A stretch of 64,000 bases of DNA, taken from Saccharopolyspora kobensis. Lineage in GTDB: Bacteria; Actinomycetota; Actinomycetes; Mycobacteriales; Pseudonocardiaceae. Numbering within the stretch: the stretch's first letter is position 1; each line of letters begins with the position of its first letter. Shown here one piece after another: positions 17,988 through 26,137 of the stretch. The stretch covers positions 124,001-188,000 of the forward strand of contig NZ_FNVB01000004.1 in the NCBI RefSeq assembly GCF_900108315.1, given 5' to 3'. The translations under genes were made by a program, and so were the position numbers. Below the pieces are notes generated by a model. It saw nothing but the letters and a program-made list of their open reading frames with translations. It did no database searches and had not been told where the DNA came from.

Positions 17988-18605
17988 TCAGGGGAAGACG
18001 GGTTGCTTCGGGAGCTTCTCGCCGAGGACGGCCGAGAGGTCCTGCAGCGGTCCGGTACCGGTGCCGCCGGGAACGCTGAGCGCGACGTAGACCGGGCGGT
18101 CGACCGCCAGCCACGAGGTGTCGCCGCCCTGGTTGATCTCCAGCCAGCTCACGCCGGAGACGTCGACCAGCTGGGCGGTGGGCGTCAGCTCGGCGGGCGC
18201 GTCGATGCCGCAGCGCACCGTGATCGGGTCGTGGTCGCCGTCGCCCCACGCGATCGTCGCGGGCGGTGCGGGCTGCGCCAGCTCGCGGCGCGGGACCAGC
18301 GCGTCACCGACCTTGAGCTCGCGCGGCAGCGCGCCGACGACCGCCGCGCACTCCGGCGACTCCGCCTCGGGCGCGGGGATGGGTGCGAGGGCCAACGGGC
18401 CCGTGCGGCGGGCCTGCTCGGCTTCTTCCACCGCGAGCTGCTCCTGCCGAGCGCTGTACCAGCCGTACGTGCCGATGCCGGCGACCGCCAGGGCGAGGAG
18501 CGCACCGAGCGTGATCGCCACGATCAACACCGGCCGGGGCACTCCGGTCGCTGATTGGTGAACCACGTCGTCCACTACAACACGGCCGCCATCGGTGCTG
18601 GGCAC
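17988..18605 (-). CDS. DUF3515 membrane-anchored protein
   Basis: A 205-aa protein with one transmembrane segment near residues 24-46 (VLIVAITLGALLALAVAGIG) and an extracytoplasmic domain containing CAAVVGALP, ITVRCGI and VSWLEINQGGDTSWLAVDRPVYVALSVP, the DUF3515 pattern. A gene of this family also follows ddl in mycobacteria. The two cysteines may form a disulfide outside the membrane. The start is uncertain: GTG at 18605 or a GTG about 30 nt later. Function unknown. Confidence 0.78.
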   Translation of the reverse strand: MPSTDGGRVVVDDVVHQSATGVPRPVLIVAITLGALLALAVAGIGTYGWYSARQEQLAVEEAEQARRTGPLALAPIPAPEAESPECAAVVGALPRELKVGDALVPRRELAQPAPPATIAWGDGDHDPITVRCGIDAPAELTPTAQLVDVSGVSWLEINQGGDTSWLAVDRPVYVALSVPGGTGTGPLQDLSAVLGEKLPKQPVFP

Positions 18606-18704
18606 CGGCCTGGCCGCGGGTCGCTCCTGCGGTGCGGAGCACCCTCGGATCCCGTTGAGCCGCAGCCCGCACGGGACCGGAGGGCGCTCGTCACCTCGGC
18701 AGGA

Positions 18705-18938
18705 TCACAGGTGCACCACCGGACAGGTGAGGGTCCGGGTGATGCCCTCCACGTTCTGGATCTTGGCGACGACCATCTTGCCGAGCTGGTCGACGTTGTC
18801 CGCTTCGGCGCGCACGATCACGTCATACGGACCGGTGACGTCCTCGGCGCTGAGGACTCCCTGGAAGTCCTTGATCTCGCCGGCCACCGCAGCTGCCTTG
18901 CCGACTTCGGTCTGGATGAGGATGTAAGCCTGAACCAC
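18705..18938 (-). CDS. Stand-alone Lrp/AsnC ligand-binding (RAM) domain protein
   Basis: A 77-aa protein consisting only of the RAM domain of Lrp/AsnC regulators (VQAYILIQTEVGKAAAV, then VTGPYDVIVRAEADNVDQLGKMVV). It lacks the DNA-binding helix-turn-helix. Such proteins form dimers or decamers and bind small molecules or partner with full-length Lrp proteins. The GTG at 18938 has AAGGGG upstream; the longer frame to 19097 runs back into the thiL gene. It is divergent from thiL. Confidence 0.85.
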   Translation of the reverse strand: MVQAYILIQTEVGKAAAVAGEIKDFQGVLSAEDVTGPYDVIVRAEADNVDQLGKMVVAKIQNVEGITRTLTCPVVHL

Positions 18939-19011
18939 GGCGTGCCCCTTCGTCTTGCCGATGTGCTCGGGGTAGGAAACTGGCAGAAAGCTACCCCATC
19001 GGACCGAGCGG

Positions 19012-20001
19012 ATGCTCAAGGAAGGAAGGTCCCAGTTGGGTCCTGATTCATCACAGGACGCACAGACCGTTTCCCAGTTGGGTGAGTTCGGTCTCATCGG
19101 TCGAGTGACATCGGGCCGGGTTCAGTCACCCGGCACCGTGCTCGGTCCGGGGGACGACGCCGCGGTCCTGGCGGCTCCCGATGGGCGGGTGGTGGCGACC
19201 ACCGACGTGCTGGTCGAGCAGGTGCACTTCCGCCTCGACTGGTCCACGCCGCACCAGGTGGGCCGCAAGGCCGTCGCGGTCAACCTCTCCGACATCGCCG
19301 CGATGGGCGCGGTGCCCACCGGCCTGCTGGTCGGGCTCGGCTGCGCCCCGGACCTGCCCGCCAAGGTCGCCGACGAGCTGCTCGACGGCATGTGGGAAGA
19401 AGCACAGCAGCTCGGCATCGGCATCATCGGCGGCGACATGGTGTCGGCGAGCTCACTGACGATCTCGGTCACAGCGCTCGGCGACCTGCAGGGCCGGGAG
19501 CCGGTGACCCGCGCGGGCGCGCGGCCCGGCGACGTGGTCGCGGTGGCCGGCCGGCTGGGCTGGTCGGCGGCCGGGCTGGCGGTGCTCGGGCGCGGCTTCC
19601 GCTCGCCGGTCGCGGTCGTGGGCGCCCACCGCGTCCCGGAACCGCCGTACGCGGCGGGCCCGCAGGCGGCGCTGGCCGGGGCGACGTCCATGGTCGACAC
19701 CTCCGACGGGCTGCTGGCCGACCTGGGCCACATCGCGGCGGCCTCGCAGGTCGGCATCGACGTCCGCACCGAGCAGGTGGAGGTGCCGCAGCGGCTGACC
19801 GAGGTGGCTTCCGCGCTCGGCGCCGACGCCCGGCACTGGGTGCTCACCGGCGGCGAGGACCAGGCGCTGGCCGCGACGTTCCCGGCGGGCCAGGCGCTGC
19901 CGGAGGGCTGGCGGGAGATCGGCGTGGTCGCCGAAGGCGAGGGCGTCACCGTCGACGGTGCCCAGTACGAAGGCCCGATCGGCTGGGAGCACTGGCGGTG
20001 A
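19012..20001 (+). CDS. thiL: Thiamine-monophosphate kinase
   Basis: ThiL phosphorylates thiamine monophosphate to the cofactor thiamine diphosphate with ATP. Visible motifs are LGPGDDAAVL, VATTDVLVEQVHFRLDW, GRKAVAVNLSDIAAMGA, IIGGDMVSA, MVDTSDGLLADLGHIA and VLTGGEDQALAATF. The start is uncertain: the ATG at 19012 (330 codons) or the TTG at 19036, which has GGAAGGAAGG 6-8 nt upstream and may be the true one. Order thiL then ung is conserved with mycobacteria, although an inverted transporter gene intervenes here. Confidence 0.93.
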   Translation: MLKEGRSQLGPDSSQDAQTVSQLGEFGLIGRVTSGRVQSPGTVLGPGDDAAVLAAPDGRVVATTDVLVEQVHFRLDWSTPHQVGRKAVAVNLSDIAAMGAVPTGLLVGLGCAPDLPAKVADELLDGMWEEAQQLGIGIIGGDMVSASSLTISVTALGDLQGREPVTRAGARPGDVVAVAGRLGWSAAGLAVLGRGFRSPVAVVGAHRVPEPPYAAGPQAALAGATSMVDTSDGLLADLGHIAAASQVGIDVRTEQVEVPQRLTEVASALGADARHWVLTGGEDQALAATFPAGQALPEGWREIGVVAEGEGVTVDGAQYEGPIGWEHWR

Positions 20002-20024
20002 GCCTGTTCTAGGCGCGTCTCGCA

Positions 20025-20150
20025 TGGCGGCACCCCGGACGCGATCCTCCTGACGCATGCCGACACGGCGTCGGAGCTGTCCTCGCCAGGAGACGTGTGA
20101 GAACCCGGTGCAAGTCGCCACGGCGGGCCGAGCGGCTGCGCCGCTTGCGA
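20025..20150 (+). repeat. Dispersed hairpin element, diverged copy C
   Basis: About 25 nt after the thiL stop. It keeps ATGGCGGCACC, GCTGTCCTCGCCAGGAGACG, TGTGAGAACCCGG and the 3' module GGCGGGCCGAGCGGCTGCGCCGCTTGC, but the left arm has diverged. It is followed directly by a strong terminator hairpin. Confidence 0.6.
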
Positions 20151-20157
20151 GCGAAGT

Positions 20158-20199
20158 GCAGAAGGGCCCGGTGCGCCGCAGCGCACCGGGCCCTTCTGC
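20158..20199. terminator. Bidirectional terminator between thiL and transporter gene
   Basis: A perfect 19-bp stem (GCAGAAGGGCCCGGTGCGC with its complement) with a CGCA loop ends 8 nt before the transporter stop codon. It is flanked by convergent genes and probably serves both. Confidence 0.9.
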
Positions 20200-20206
20200 G
20201 ATGTCG

Positions 20207-21541
20207 TCAGCTCGTCGCGGACTTCGCCGCGGACGGCGCTTCCTGCATCAGCGGCTGGCGTGCGGTCTCCTTCATCAGCAGGATCGGCACCAGCGCCACC
20301 AGTGCGGCCGCCATCAGGTAGTACGCCGGGAAGAAGGTGTTCCCGGTGCCCTTGACGACCGCGTCGTTCACCAGCGGCGCGGTGCCGCCGAAGATCGCGG
20401 TGGAGAAGTTGTAGCCGATGCAGAAGGCCGCGTAGCGGACCTTGGTCGGGAACATCGCGGGCAGCGTCGCGGCCAGCGGGCCGATCAGCTGCACGTGCCC
20501 GATCGCCAGCAGCGCCAGACCGCAGACCGTCGTGAGCACCGTGCCCTGCGCGATCAGCATGAACGCCGGGATCGGCAGGATCAGGAAGCAGATCGCCGCG
20601 GACAGGAACAGCGGTTTGCGGCCGATCCGGTCCGACAGCGCGCCGACCGGCGTGATGATCACCATCATGAACAGCACGGTGAGCAGCAGCGGGACCAGCA
20701 CCTGGTACTCCTGGCCGGGAGCCACGTGGAGGGTGTCCTTCAGGTAGGTCTCCATGTAGGTCAGGATCGTGTAGTTCGCGATGTTGATCAGAACCACGAT
20801 GCCCATCAGGATCAGCAGCTGCCGCCACCACTCCTTGACCAGGTCCTTCAGCGGCGACTTGGCGACCTGGTGGGTCTCCTCCAGCTGCTTGAACGCCGGG
20901 GTGTCCTCCAGCTTGCTCCGGAGGTAGAGACCGACGCCGCCGAGCGGACCGGCGATCAGGAACGGAATGCGCCAGCCCCAGCTCTCCATCGAGGCGCTGT
21001 CCAGATTCAAGATCAGGATCGTCGGCACCAGGGCGCCGAGGCCGAATCCGGCCAGCGTTCCGAATTCCAGCCAGCTGCCCCAGAAACCGCGCTTGCGGTC
21101 GGGCGCGAACTCGGCGATGTAGGTGGCCGCGCCACCGTATTCACCGCCGGTGGAGAAGCCCTGCAACAAGCGGCACAGCAGCAACAGCATCGGCGCGAAG
21201 ATCCCGATGGCGCTGTAGGTCGGCAACAATCCGATGACGAATGTGGAGCCCGACATCAGCAAGATGGTCAGGGCGAGTACCTTCTGCCGCCCGATCCGGT
21301 CGCCCAGCGGCCCGAAGAACAGGCTGCCCAGCGGCCTGAACAGGAACGAGATGGCGAAGACGCCGAACGCGGAGACCGTCTCCAGCGGCCCGGGAAAGAA
21401 CTGGTGACCGATGTAGACCGCGACGTAGGCGTATACGCCGAAGTCGTACCACTCCGTGCAGTTTCCGATTGCGGCGGCGCCGACTGCGCGGCGCAGCAGT
21501 GACCGCTGTTCGGGCGATGTTTCGGTTTCCTGCGAAGTCAT
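20207..21541 (-). CDS. MFS transporter, metabolite:H+ symporter (ProP-like) family
   Basis: A 444-aa twelve-helix major facilitator. The MHS subfamily signs are the N-terminal [25 protein letters not shown], the loop [29 protein letters not shown] and the second-half loop [11 protein letters not shown]. Relatives carry proline, glycine betaine, dicarboxylates or shikimate, so osmolyte or organic-acid uptake is likely, but the substrate is not readable. The ATG at 21541 is chosen over a longer frame because the family begins near there; GGAGG lies 13 nt upstream. The gene is inverted relative to thiL and ung. Confidence 0.88.
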   Translation of the reverse strand: MTSQETETSPEQRSLLRRAVGAAAIGNCTEWYDFGVYAYVAVYIGHQFFPGPLETVSAFGVFAISFLFRPLGSLFFGPLGDRIGRQKVLALTILLMSGSTFVIGLLPTYSAIGIFAPMLLLLCRLLQGFSTGGEYGGAATYIAEFAPDRKRGFWGSWLEFGTLAGFGLGALVPTILILNLDSASMESWGWRIPFLIAGPLGGVGLYLRSKLEDTPAFKQLEETHQVAKSPLKDLVKEWWRQLLILMGIVVLINIANYTILTYMETYLKDTLHVAPGQEYQVLVPLLLTVLFMMVIITPVGALSDRIGRKPLFLSAAICFLILPIPAFMLIAQGTVLTTVCGLALLAIGHVQLIGPLAATLPAMFPTKVRYAAFCIGYNFSTAIFGGTAPLVNDAVVKGTGNTFFPAYYLMAAALVALVPILLMKETARQPLMQEAPSAAKSATS

Positions 21542-21773
21542 GAGTTTGCGGCCCACCTCCGGGTCATGCCGTCCACGGCCGTGGTCGATCGACAACTTCG
21601 CCAGAACCTAGCCCAGCGGCCACTTGTAGGCCACCAAATGGCCGTGATCGACGCATTCCGATGGTATTTCCTTTATGTGTCGGAGCACCGTTCCGGCGGT
21701 CGGAACCATGCTCCAGCGGGTTGCGGATTTGACACCCGAATTCGCCGGATGACTAGCGGAAATGACGCGTTCG

Positions 21774-21845
21774 TGTGACGGTCGGTCACGAGCGTGCGCA
21801 ATATCGCACCGAGTGTTACTTCGATCGTGTGTGACGTGCATCACG
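21774..21845. promoter_or_regulatory. Two CRP-like inverted repeats upstream of transporter and ung
   Basis: TGTGACGTGCATCACG (21830-21845) fits the actinobacterial cAMP-receptor pattern TGTGA-N6-TCACA except the last base. A second palindrome, GTGAC-GGTCG-GTCAC (21775-21789), lies 41 nt upstream. They sit 230-290 nt before the transporter ATG and 70-140 nt before ung. The rest of the 373-nt gap has no gene. Regulation of the transporter is the more plausible role. Confidence 0.45.
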
Positions 21846-21914
21846 TTGACGGGTTTGGGGGTGGATCTCGGGGGTGCCGTTGGCTGATCTCGGCGGCTCG
21901 CTAGGGTGCTGTGC

Positions 21915-22589
21915 ATGACCGCGCGTCCACTGCACGAACTCGTCGAGGCCGGGTGGGCGGAGGCCCTCGCCCCGGTCGCCGATCAGGTCAAGGAGATGGG
22001 CGAGTTCCTGCGCTCCGAGGTCGCCGCGGGACGGCAGTACCTGCCCGCCCCCGAGCACGTGCTCCGCGCGTTCCAGCAGCCGTTCCACGAGGTGCGGGTG
22101 CTGATCGTCGGGCAGGACCCGTACCCGACGCCCGGCCACGCGGTGGGCCTGAGCTTCTCGGTCGCCCCCGGCGTCGCGCCGCCGCGCAGCCTGGTCAACA
22201 TCTACCGCGAGTACACCGAGGACCTGGGGCACCCGCTGCCCACCAGCGGTGACCTGACGCCGTGGACCGAACGCGGCGTGCTGCTGCTCAACAGGAGCCT
22301 GACGGTCGAGCCGCGCAAGCCCGGTTCGCACCGCGGAAAGGGCTGGGAGCAGGTCACCGCGCAGGCCATCCGCGCGCTCGCCGCCCGCGAGTCGCCGCTG
22401 GTGGCGATCCTGTGGGGCCGCGACGCCCGCGACCTCCGGCCGCTGATGCCCGGGGTGGACTGCGTCGAGTCGCCGCATCCCAGCCCGATGTCGGCCGACC
22501 GCGGCTTCTTCGGATCGCGGCCGTTCAGCCGGGTCAACGAGCTGCTGGCGGCCAAGGGCGTCGAACCCATCGACTGGAAGCTCCCGTAA
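21915..22589 (+). CDS. ung: Uracil-DNA glycosylase, family 1
   Basis: Ung (224 aa) removes uracil from DNA at the start of base-excision repair. The water-activating motif [17 protein letters not shown] (about residues 64-80), [19 protein letters not shown] and the DNA-intercalating [18 protein letters not shown] are all present. The ATG at 21915 gives the normal length. Position between thiL and the DAK gene matches mycobacteria. Confidence 0.97.
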   Translation: MTARPLHELVEAGWAEALAPVADQVKEMGEFLRSEVAAGRQYLPAPEHVLRAFQQPFHEVRVLIVGQDPYPTPGHAVGLSFSVAPGVAPPRSLVNIYREYTEDLGHPLPTSGDLTPWTERGVLLLNRSLTVEPRKPGSHRGKGWEQVTAQAIRALAARESPLVAILWGRDARDLRPLMPGVDCVESPHPSPMSADRGFFGSRPFSRVNELLAAKGVEPIDWKLP

Positions 22590-22620
22590 GAGCTTGCCGG
22601 TGGTTGCGTTGCTTGCGTGG

Positions 22621-22800
22621 TCACCTAGCGGAACCTGAGTGCTTCCCTGGACTGCGGGTGCCCCTCCTGATGTATGCCGCAATACGCGGCGGAGGGGCCG
22701 TCCTCGCGAGGAAAGCACTCAGAACCCGCCGGTGGTCAGCCTGCGTAGGTGGTCAAAGCGGCTGCCGCCGCTTGCAAAGGCGCGGACGGCTCCGCCGACC
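22621..22800 (+). repeat. Dispersed hairpin element, copy D (compensated stem)
   Basis: About 30 nt after the ung stop. The flank TCACCTAGCGGAAC leads into stem CTGAGTGCTT (22635-22644) paired with AAGCACTCAG (22713-22722). The inner stem is GCCCCTCC (22660-22667) with GGAGGGGC (22691-22698), then AACCCGCCGG. The 3' module AAGCGGCTGCCGCCGCTT and GCGCGGACGGCTCCGCCGACC follows. Stem bases differ from copies B, E and G on both sides, so pairing is conserved rather than sequence. Confidence 0.75.
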
Positions 22801-22906
22801 GGCTCTGACGCCGTTCACGCAGGTCGCGGCGTGTGGATTTCGCCGCCGCCCAGTCGTACATTGACCCTTGCCGGGGAAGTTGCGCTCGGGTGGAAGAAGG
22901 CTCGCC

Positions 22907-23491
22907 ATGGGAGCCGATCGGAACACCAGCGGCCTGCGGTGCCTGATCCGCAGGGCGTTCCCGGGTGCGAACCCGCTGCGCCGCCGCACCGACCTCTTCG
23001 AGCCGATCGCGCTGCTGCTCGTCGTGCTGATCGCGGTGGTCACCGCGGTGCTGGCCTTCTCGGTGGCGCAGAACGAGCTGAACACCCGCCTGGCCGCTGT
23101 CGAGCGGGAGCAGGCGAGCAGGCACCAGGTGGTGGCGACGGTGGTTGCCGAGCTGCCCAGCGCAACGACCAGCCACCGCCCGGTCGCGGTGCGCTGGGGC
23201 CAGCAGCCCGACGAGCGCTTCGCCGTGCTGGACCTGCCGGCCAGGGTGCCCGCCGCGGGCACCATCCCGGTGTGGCTGGACGACCGCGGTCAGGTGACCG
23301 GGCCACCGCTGACCCGGAGCGACGCGACCGAAGCGGCGGGCCTGGCGGGAGCGGGAGTCCTGCTCGGATCGGCCCTGGTCACCACGCTGGCCCTGCTGCT
23401 CTCGCGCGCGTGGGTCCAGCACCGCAGGATGCTGGCCTGGGAAGCGGAGTGGGCCGAGGTGGAGCCCCGGTGGCGGCACCACACCTCGTGA
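22907..23491 (+). CDS. Two-helix membrane protein (Rv1733c-like topology)
   Basis: A 194-aa protein with transmembrane helices at about residues 33-56 (IALLLVVLIAVVTAVLAFSVA) and 145-168, enclosing an extracytoplasmic loop of about 90 residues, and a basic tail ending in WRHHTS. This layout matches the actinobacterial Rv1733c family of unknown function, many of which are dormancy-regulated in mycobacteria. The ATG at 22907 has AAGAAGG 6 nt upstream. It has no operon partner and follows a dispersed repeat. Confidence 0.72.
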   Translation: MGADRNTSGLRCLIRRAFPGANPLRRRTDLFEPIALLLVVLIAVVTAVLAFSVAQNELNTRLAAVEREQASRHQVVATVVAELPSATTSHRPVAVRWGQQPDERFAVLDLPARVPAAGTIPVWLDDRGQVTGPPLTRSDATEAAGLAGAGVLLGSALVTTLALLLSRAWVQHRRMLAWEAEWAEVEPRWRHHTS

Positions 23492-23517
23492 CCGGCGTCA
23501 GGTGGGCGCGGGTGCAG

Positions 23518-23553
23518 CAAAAACCCCGAGGTGCGGATGACCTCGGGGTTCTT
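23518..23553 (-). terminator. Terminator of rpmB
   Basis: An 11-bp stem AACCCCGAGGT/ACCTCGGGGTT with a 7-nt loop is followed, on the minus strand, by a T run (AAAAA on plus at 23519-23523), a canonical intrinsic terminator. Confidence 0.88.
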
Positions 23554-23568
23554 GAGCGCTGTGCGGTT

Positions 23569-23760
23569 TCAGCCGCGGACGACCTTGCCGGCCTTCAGGC
23601 AGGAGGTGCAAGCGTTGATGCGCTTGCGCTGCGAGAGGCCGATCTTGGCGTGGACGGTCTGAATGTTCGGGTTCCACCGGCGACGGGTCTTCCGGTGGGA
23701 GTGCGAGACCGAGTTGCCGAAGCCTGGTCCCTTGCCGCAGACGTCGCAGACGGCAGCCAC
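23569..23760 (-). CDS. rpmB: Ribosomal protein bL28
   Basis: A 63-aa large-subunit protein. It is the zinc-binding (C+) form, with cysteine pairs CDVC near the start and CTSC near the end, and the typical [24 protein letters not shown]. The GTG at 23760 is preferred because AAGGGG lies 8 nt upstream and it gives the family length; a GTG three codons earlier would leave almost no space from that site. It is divergent from the DAK-domain gene, as in Streptomyces. Confidence 0.95.
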   Translation of the reverse strand: MAAVCDVCGKGPGFGNSVSHSHRKTRRRWNPNIQTVHAKIGLSQRKRINACTSCLKAGKVVRG

Positions 23761-23772
23761 GTCAGACACCCC

Positions 23773-23889
23773 TTACTTTGCTTGACGGTTACAGCGATGA
23801 GAGCCACGCAAGGACACCCACTTGCGTGAGAGCTTGCTGTCGCCGTTGGCGGCGGCCTGAGCCCGGAAGATCCGGTCGCCCTGGGTCAT
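23773..23889 (-). CDS. Candidate 38-aa basic small protein in the rpmB leader
   Basis: An open frame of 38 codons (MTQGDRIFRAQAAANGDSKL ... SLRGSHRCNRQAK) ends in TAA, which overlaps the rpmB ribosome-binding site. A -10-like TACACT (23910-23915 on the minus strand) lies about 20 nt upstream of its ATG and AGGGTGG precedes the ATG, so it would be the first frame on the rpmB mRNA. Third positions are G or C in nearly all of the first 24 codons, falling later. The product is strongly basic (pI high) with one Cys. I do not recognise a family. It may be a real small gene or a translated leader affecting rpmB. Confidence 0.45.
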   Translation of the reverse strand: MTQGDRIFRAQAAANGDSKLSRKWVSLRGSHRCNRQAK

Positions 23890-24058
23890 CGCCACCCTGG
23901 GACCGGATCAGTGTAGCCCACCGCCGACGGCCCCTCCGGCGGTGGGGGAGCAATGGCGCGGGTGCTGCGGTTCCGCGACCTGCACCGCCACGCAGGACGA
24001 GTCCGGGATCACTTCATCTAGTCTCGGACGAATCCGATCGTACGAGGAGGTCCGGTTG

Positions 24059-25612
24059 TTGCGGACGCTGGATGCGGCGGCGGCCCGGCGCTGGGCCGAC
24101 CTCGCCCTGGCAGCGCTCGTCGCGGAGCGCGCTGCGATCGACCGGATCAACGTCTACCCGGTGGCCGACGGCGACACCGGGACCAATCTGCTGCAGACGA
24201 TGCGGGCCGCGGTGGCCGAGCTGGACGCGGCCGCCCCCGACACGCTCGGCGGTGTGCTCAGCGCCCTCGCCAGAGGCGCGCTCGGTGGTGCCTGCGGGAA
24301 TTCCGGTGTGCTGTTCTCGCAGGCCATGCGCGGCGTGGCCGAGCAGCTCCAGGGCGTGACGGCCGCGGACGGGCGCGATCTCCGCGCGGCGCTGACCCGG
24401 GCCGACGAGCTCGCTCGCGAAGCGCTCGCCGAGCCGGTCGAGGGCACCGCGCTGACGGTCTTGCGCGCTGCGGCGCGCGGTGCGGGCGGATCGGATCGGC
24501 TCGACGTGGTGGTGCACGGCGCGACCCGTGCGGCCGTCGACGCCCTGGCCGCGACGCCCGCGCAGCTCTCCGCGCTCTCGGACGCCGGGGTCGTCGATGC
24601 CGGTGGGCGGGGATTCGTCGTGGTGCTCGATGCGCTGCACTCCGTCGTCCGGGATGGCGAGCGGCTGGCCCCGGAGGCTCCGCTGCCCGGCGAGCCGGGC
24701 GTCCTGGAGCACGAATCGCAGTACGAGTACGAGGTCATGTACCTGCTCGGCGACACTGATCAGGAGCGGGCGGCGGCGCTGCGCGAGGTGCTCTGCGGGT
24801 TCGGTGACTGCGTGTCGGTGGTCGGCGACGGTGCTGGCGCGTGGGCGGTGCACGTGCACTGCGACGACATCGGTGCGGCGATCGAATCGGGCATCGACTG
24901 CGGGCGGGTCCGCAACATCAAGGTCACCCGGTTCGCCGACCAGCGGGCGGCGTTCGCGCGCGAGGCCGCGGTGCTGGTCTGCGTGCCCGACGAGGAGCTG
25001 GGGAGCCTGTTCGCCGCGGAGGGCGCGGACGTGCTCGTCGCCGGGCCGGAGCAGGCCGCCGCCCGGCTCGGCGAGGCCGCCGAAGCGACCGGGGCGGCGC
25101 ACGTGGTGGTGCTGCCGAACGATCCGGACACCGCGGCGCTGGTGGAGCGGGCCGCCGGGGTGCTCGACGGTGGGCCGGACGTGGTGGTGGTGCCCACGGC
25201 GTCGCCGGTGCAGGGCCTGGCCGCGCTGGCCGTGCACGACCCGACGCGACGCCGGGCCGACGACCAGGTCGCGATGGCCGAAGCCGCCGCGGCGACCCGG
25301 CGCGGGGAGCTGCGCATCGCCGACGCCGAGGCGCTGACCTGGGTCGGCCGCTGCCTGCCGGGGGACGTGCTCGGTCTGATCGACGGCGAAGTGGTGCTGA
25401 TCGGCGACGACGTGCCCGCAGCGGCCCGCGACCTGGCGGCGCGGATGCTCAGCACCGGTGGCGAGCTGGTCACCGCGCTGATCCCCGCCGATGCCCCGGC
25501 CGGCCTGGCCGAGGACCTGGCCGACCACCTCCGCCGGGCCCACCCGGAGGTCGAGCTCGCCGACTACCCGGCGGGCCACCTCGACGCGCTCCTCCTCCTC
25601 GGCGTCGAGTAA
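24059..25612 (+). CDS. DAK2/FakA-like kinase-domain protein
   Basis: A protein of about 517 aa. Residues 1-190 are a DhaL (DAK2) domain with the ATP/Mg site INVYPVADGDTGTNLLQTM and RGALGGACGNSGVLFSQ; the rest is the middle and FakA C-terminal regions (EYEVMYLLGD, VHVHCDDIGAAIESGID, VVVLPNDPDT). FakA of Firmicutes phosphorylates fatty acids bound to DegV-type FakB proteins; a FakB is not seen here. The start is TTG at 24059 or 24056, 8 or 5 nt after GAGGAGG. The neighbour in mycobacteria (Rv2974c) is followed by recG; here 3.1 kb is inserted between them. Confidence 0.85.
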   Translation: MRTLDAAAARRWADLALAALVAERAAIDRINVYPVADGDTGTNLLQTMRAAVAELDAAAPDTLGGVLSALARGALGGACGNSGVLFSQAMRGVAEQLQGVTAADGRDLRAALTRADELAREALAEPVEGTALTVLRAAARGAGGSDRLDVVVHGATRAAVDALAATPAQLSALSDAGVVDAGGRGFVVVLDALHSVVRDGERLAPEAPLPGEPGVLEHESQYEYEVMYLLGDTDQERAAALREVLCGFGDCVSVVGDGAGAWAVHVHCDDIGAAIESGIDCGRVRNIKVTRFADQRAAFAREAAVLVCVPDEELGSLFAAEGADVLVAGPEQAAARLGEAAEATGAAHVVVLPNDPDTAALVERAAGVLDGGPDVVVVPTASPVQGLAALAVHDPTRRRADDQVAMAEAAAATRRGELRIADAEALTWVGRCLPGDVLGLIDGEVVLIGDDVPAAARDLAARMLSTGGELVTALIPADAPAGLAEDLADHLRRAHPEVELADYPAGHLDALLLLGVE

Positions 25613-25729
25613 CCAGCGCTGTCGCGCTCCACCTCGCCGCGTCCTCGCCGGATGCGACCGCACAGCGCCCCCGCTGGTCAGATGTCCTTTTCAAGCGGTT
25701 CACGGCATCCGGCGACGAGTAAGACATGA

Positions 25730-25754
25730 ATGGTGCTAGCCTCATTAGCACCAT
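25730..25754. promoter_or_regulatory. Perfect inverted-repeat operator over the GntR-gene start
   Basis: ATGGTGCTA and TAGCACCAT are perfect 9-bp inverted repeats separated by 7 nt; the right arm includes the first two bases of the ATG at 25753. YtrA-type GntR repressors bind such palindromes at their own promoters, so autoregulation of the operon is likely. A TAGCCT (25737-25742) could serve as -10 for a nearly leaderless mRNA. Confidence 0.7.
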
Positions 25755-26100
25755 GTTGCTCTCGTTGGACTTGCACGACGAGCGTCCGCTGCACGAGCAG
25801 GCCGCGGACGCCATCCGGCGCGCCATCGCGGCCGGCGAGGTCGAGCCGGGCGACCGGTTGCCGCCCGCGCGGGACCTCGCGGTCGCGATGCAGATCAACG
25901 CCAACACCGTGCTCCGCGCGCTGCGCGAGCTGCGGGAAGAAGGGCTGCTGGAGTTCAGGCGCGGGCGCGGCGTCACCGTGCTGCGCCGCCCGGATCCCGA
26001 GGCGGCGCTGCGCCAGAAGCTCCGGGACCTGCTGGACGAGGCCGGGCGGCACGGCTACGGGCCCGACGTCGTCGTCGAGTGGATAGCAGCCGAGAAGTAG
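25753..26100 (+). CDS. GntR-family regulator, YtrA subfamily
   Basis: A 115-aa repressor-type protein with the GntR winged helix (PLHEQAADAIRRAIAAGEVE, then LPPARDLAVAMQINANTVLRALRELREEGLL) and only a short C-terminal dimerisation tail, as in YtrA proteins. Those usually control adjacent membrane or ABC-transport genes and respond to cell-envelope stress. The ATG at 25753 gives the standard N-terminus; ATG 25726 is an alternative that would put the operator inside the frame. It heads a four-gene run with two DUF1648 proteins and a CPBP protease. Confidence 0.88.
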   Translation: MLLSLDLHDERPLHEQAADAIRRAIAAGEVEPGDRLPPARDLAVAMQINANTVLRALRELREEGLLEFRRGRGVTVLRRPDPEAALRQKLRDLLDEAGRHGYGPDVVVEWIAAEK

Positions 26101-26137
26101 GACCGCAGATCCGCTGCGGAAGACCTCTGGAGGCGAG

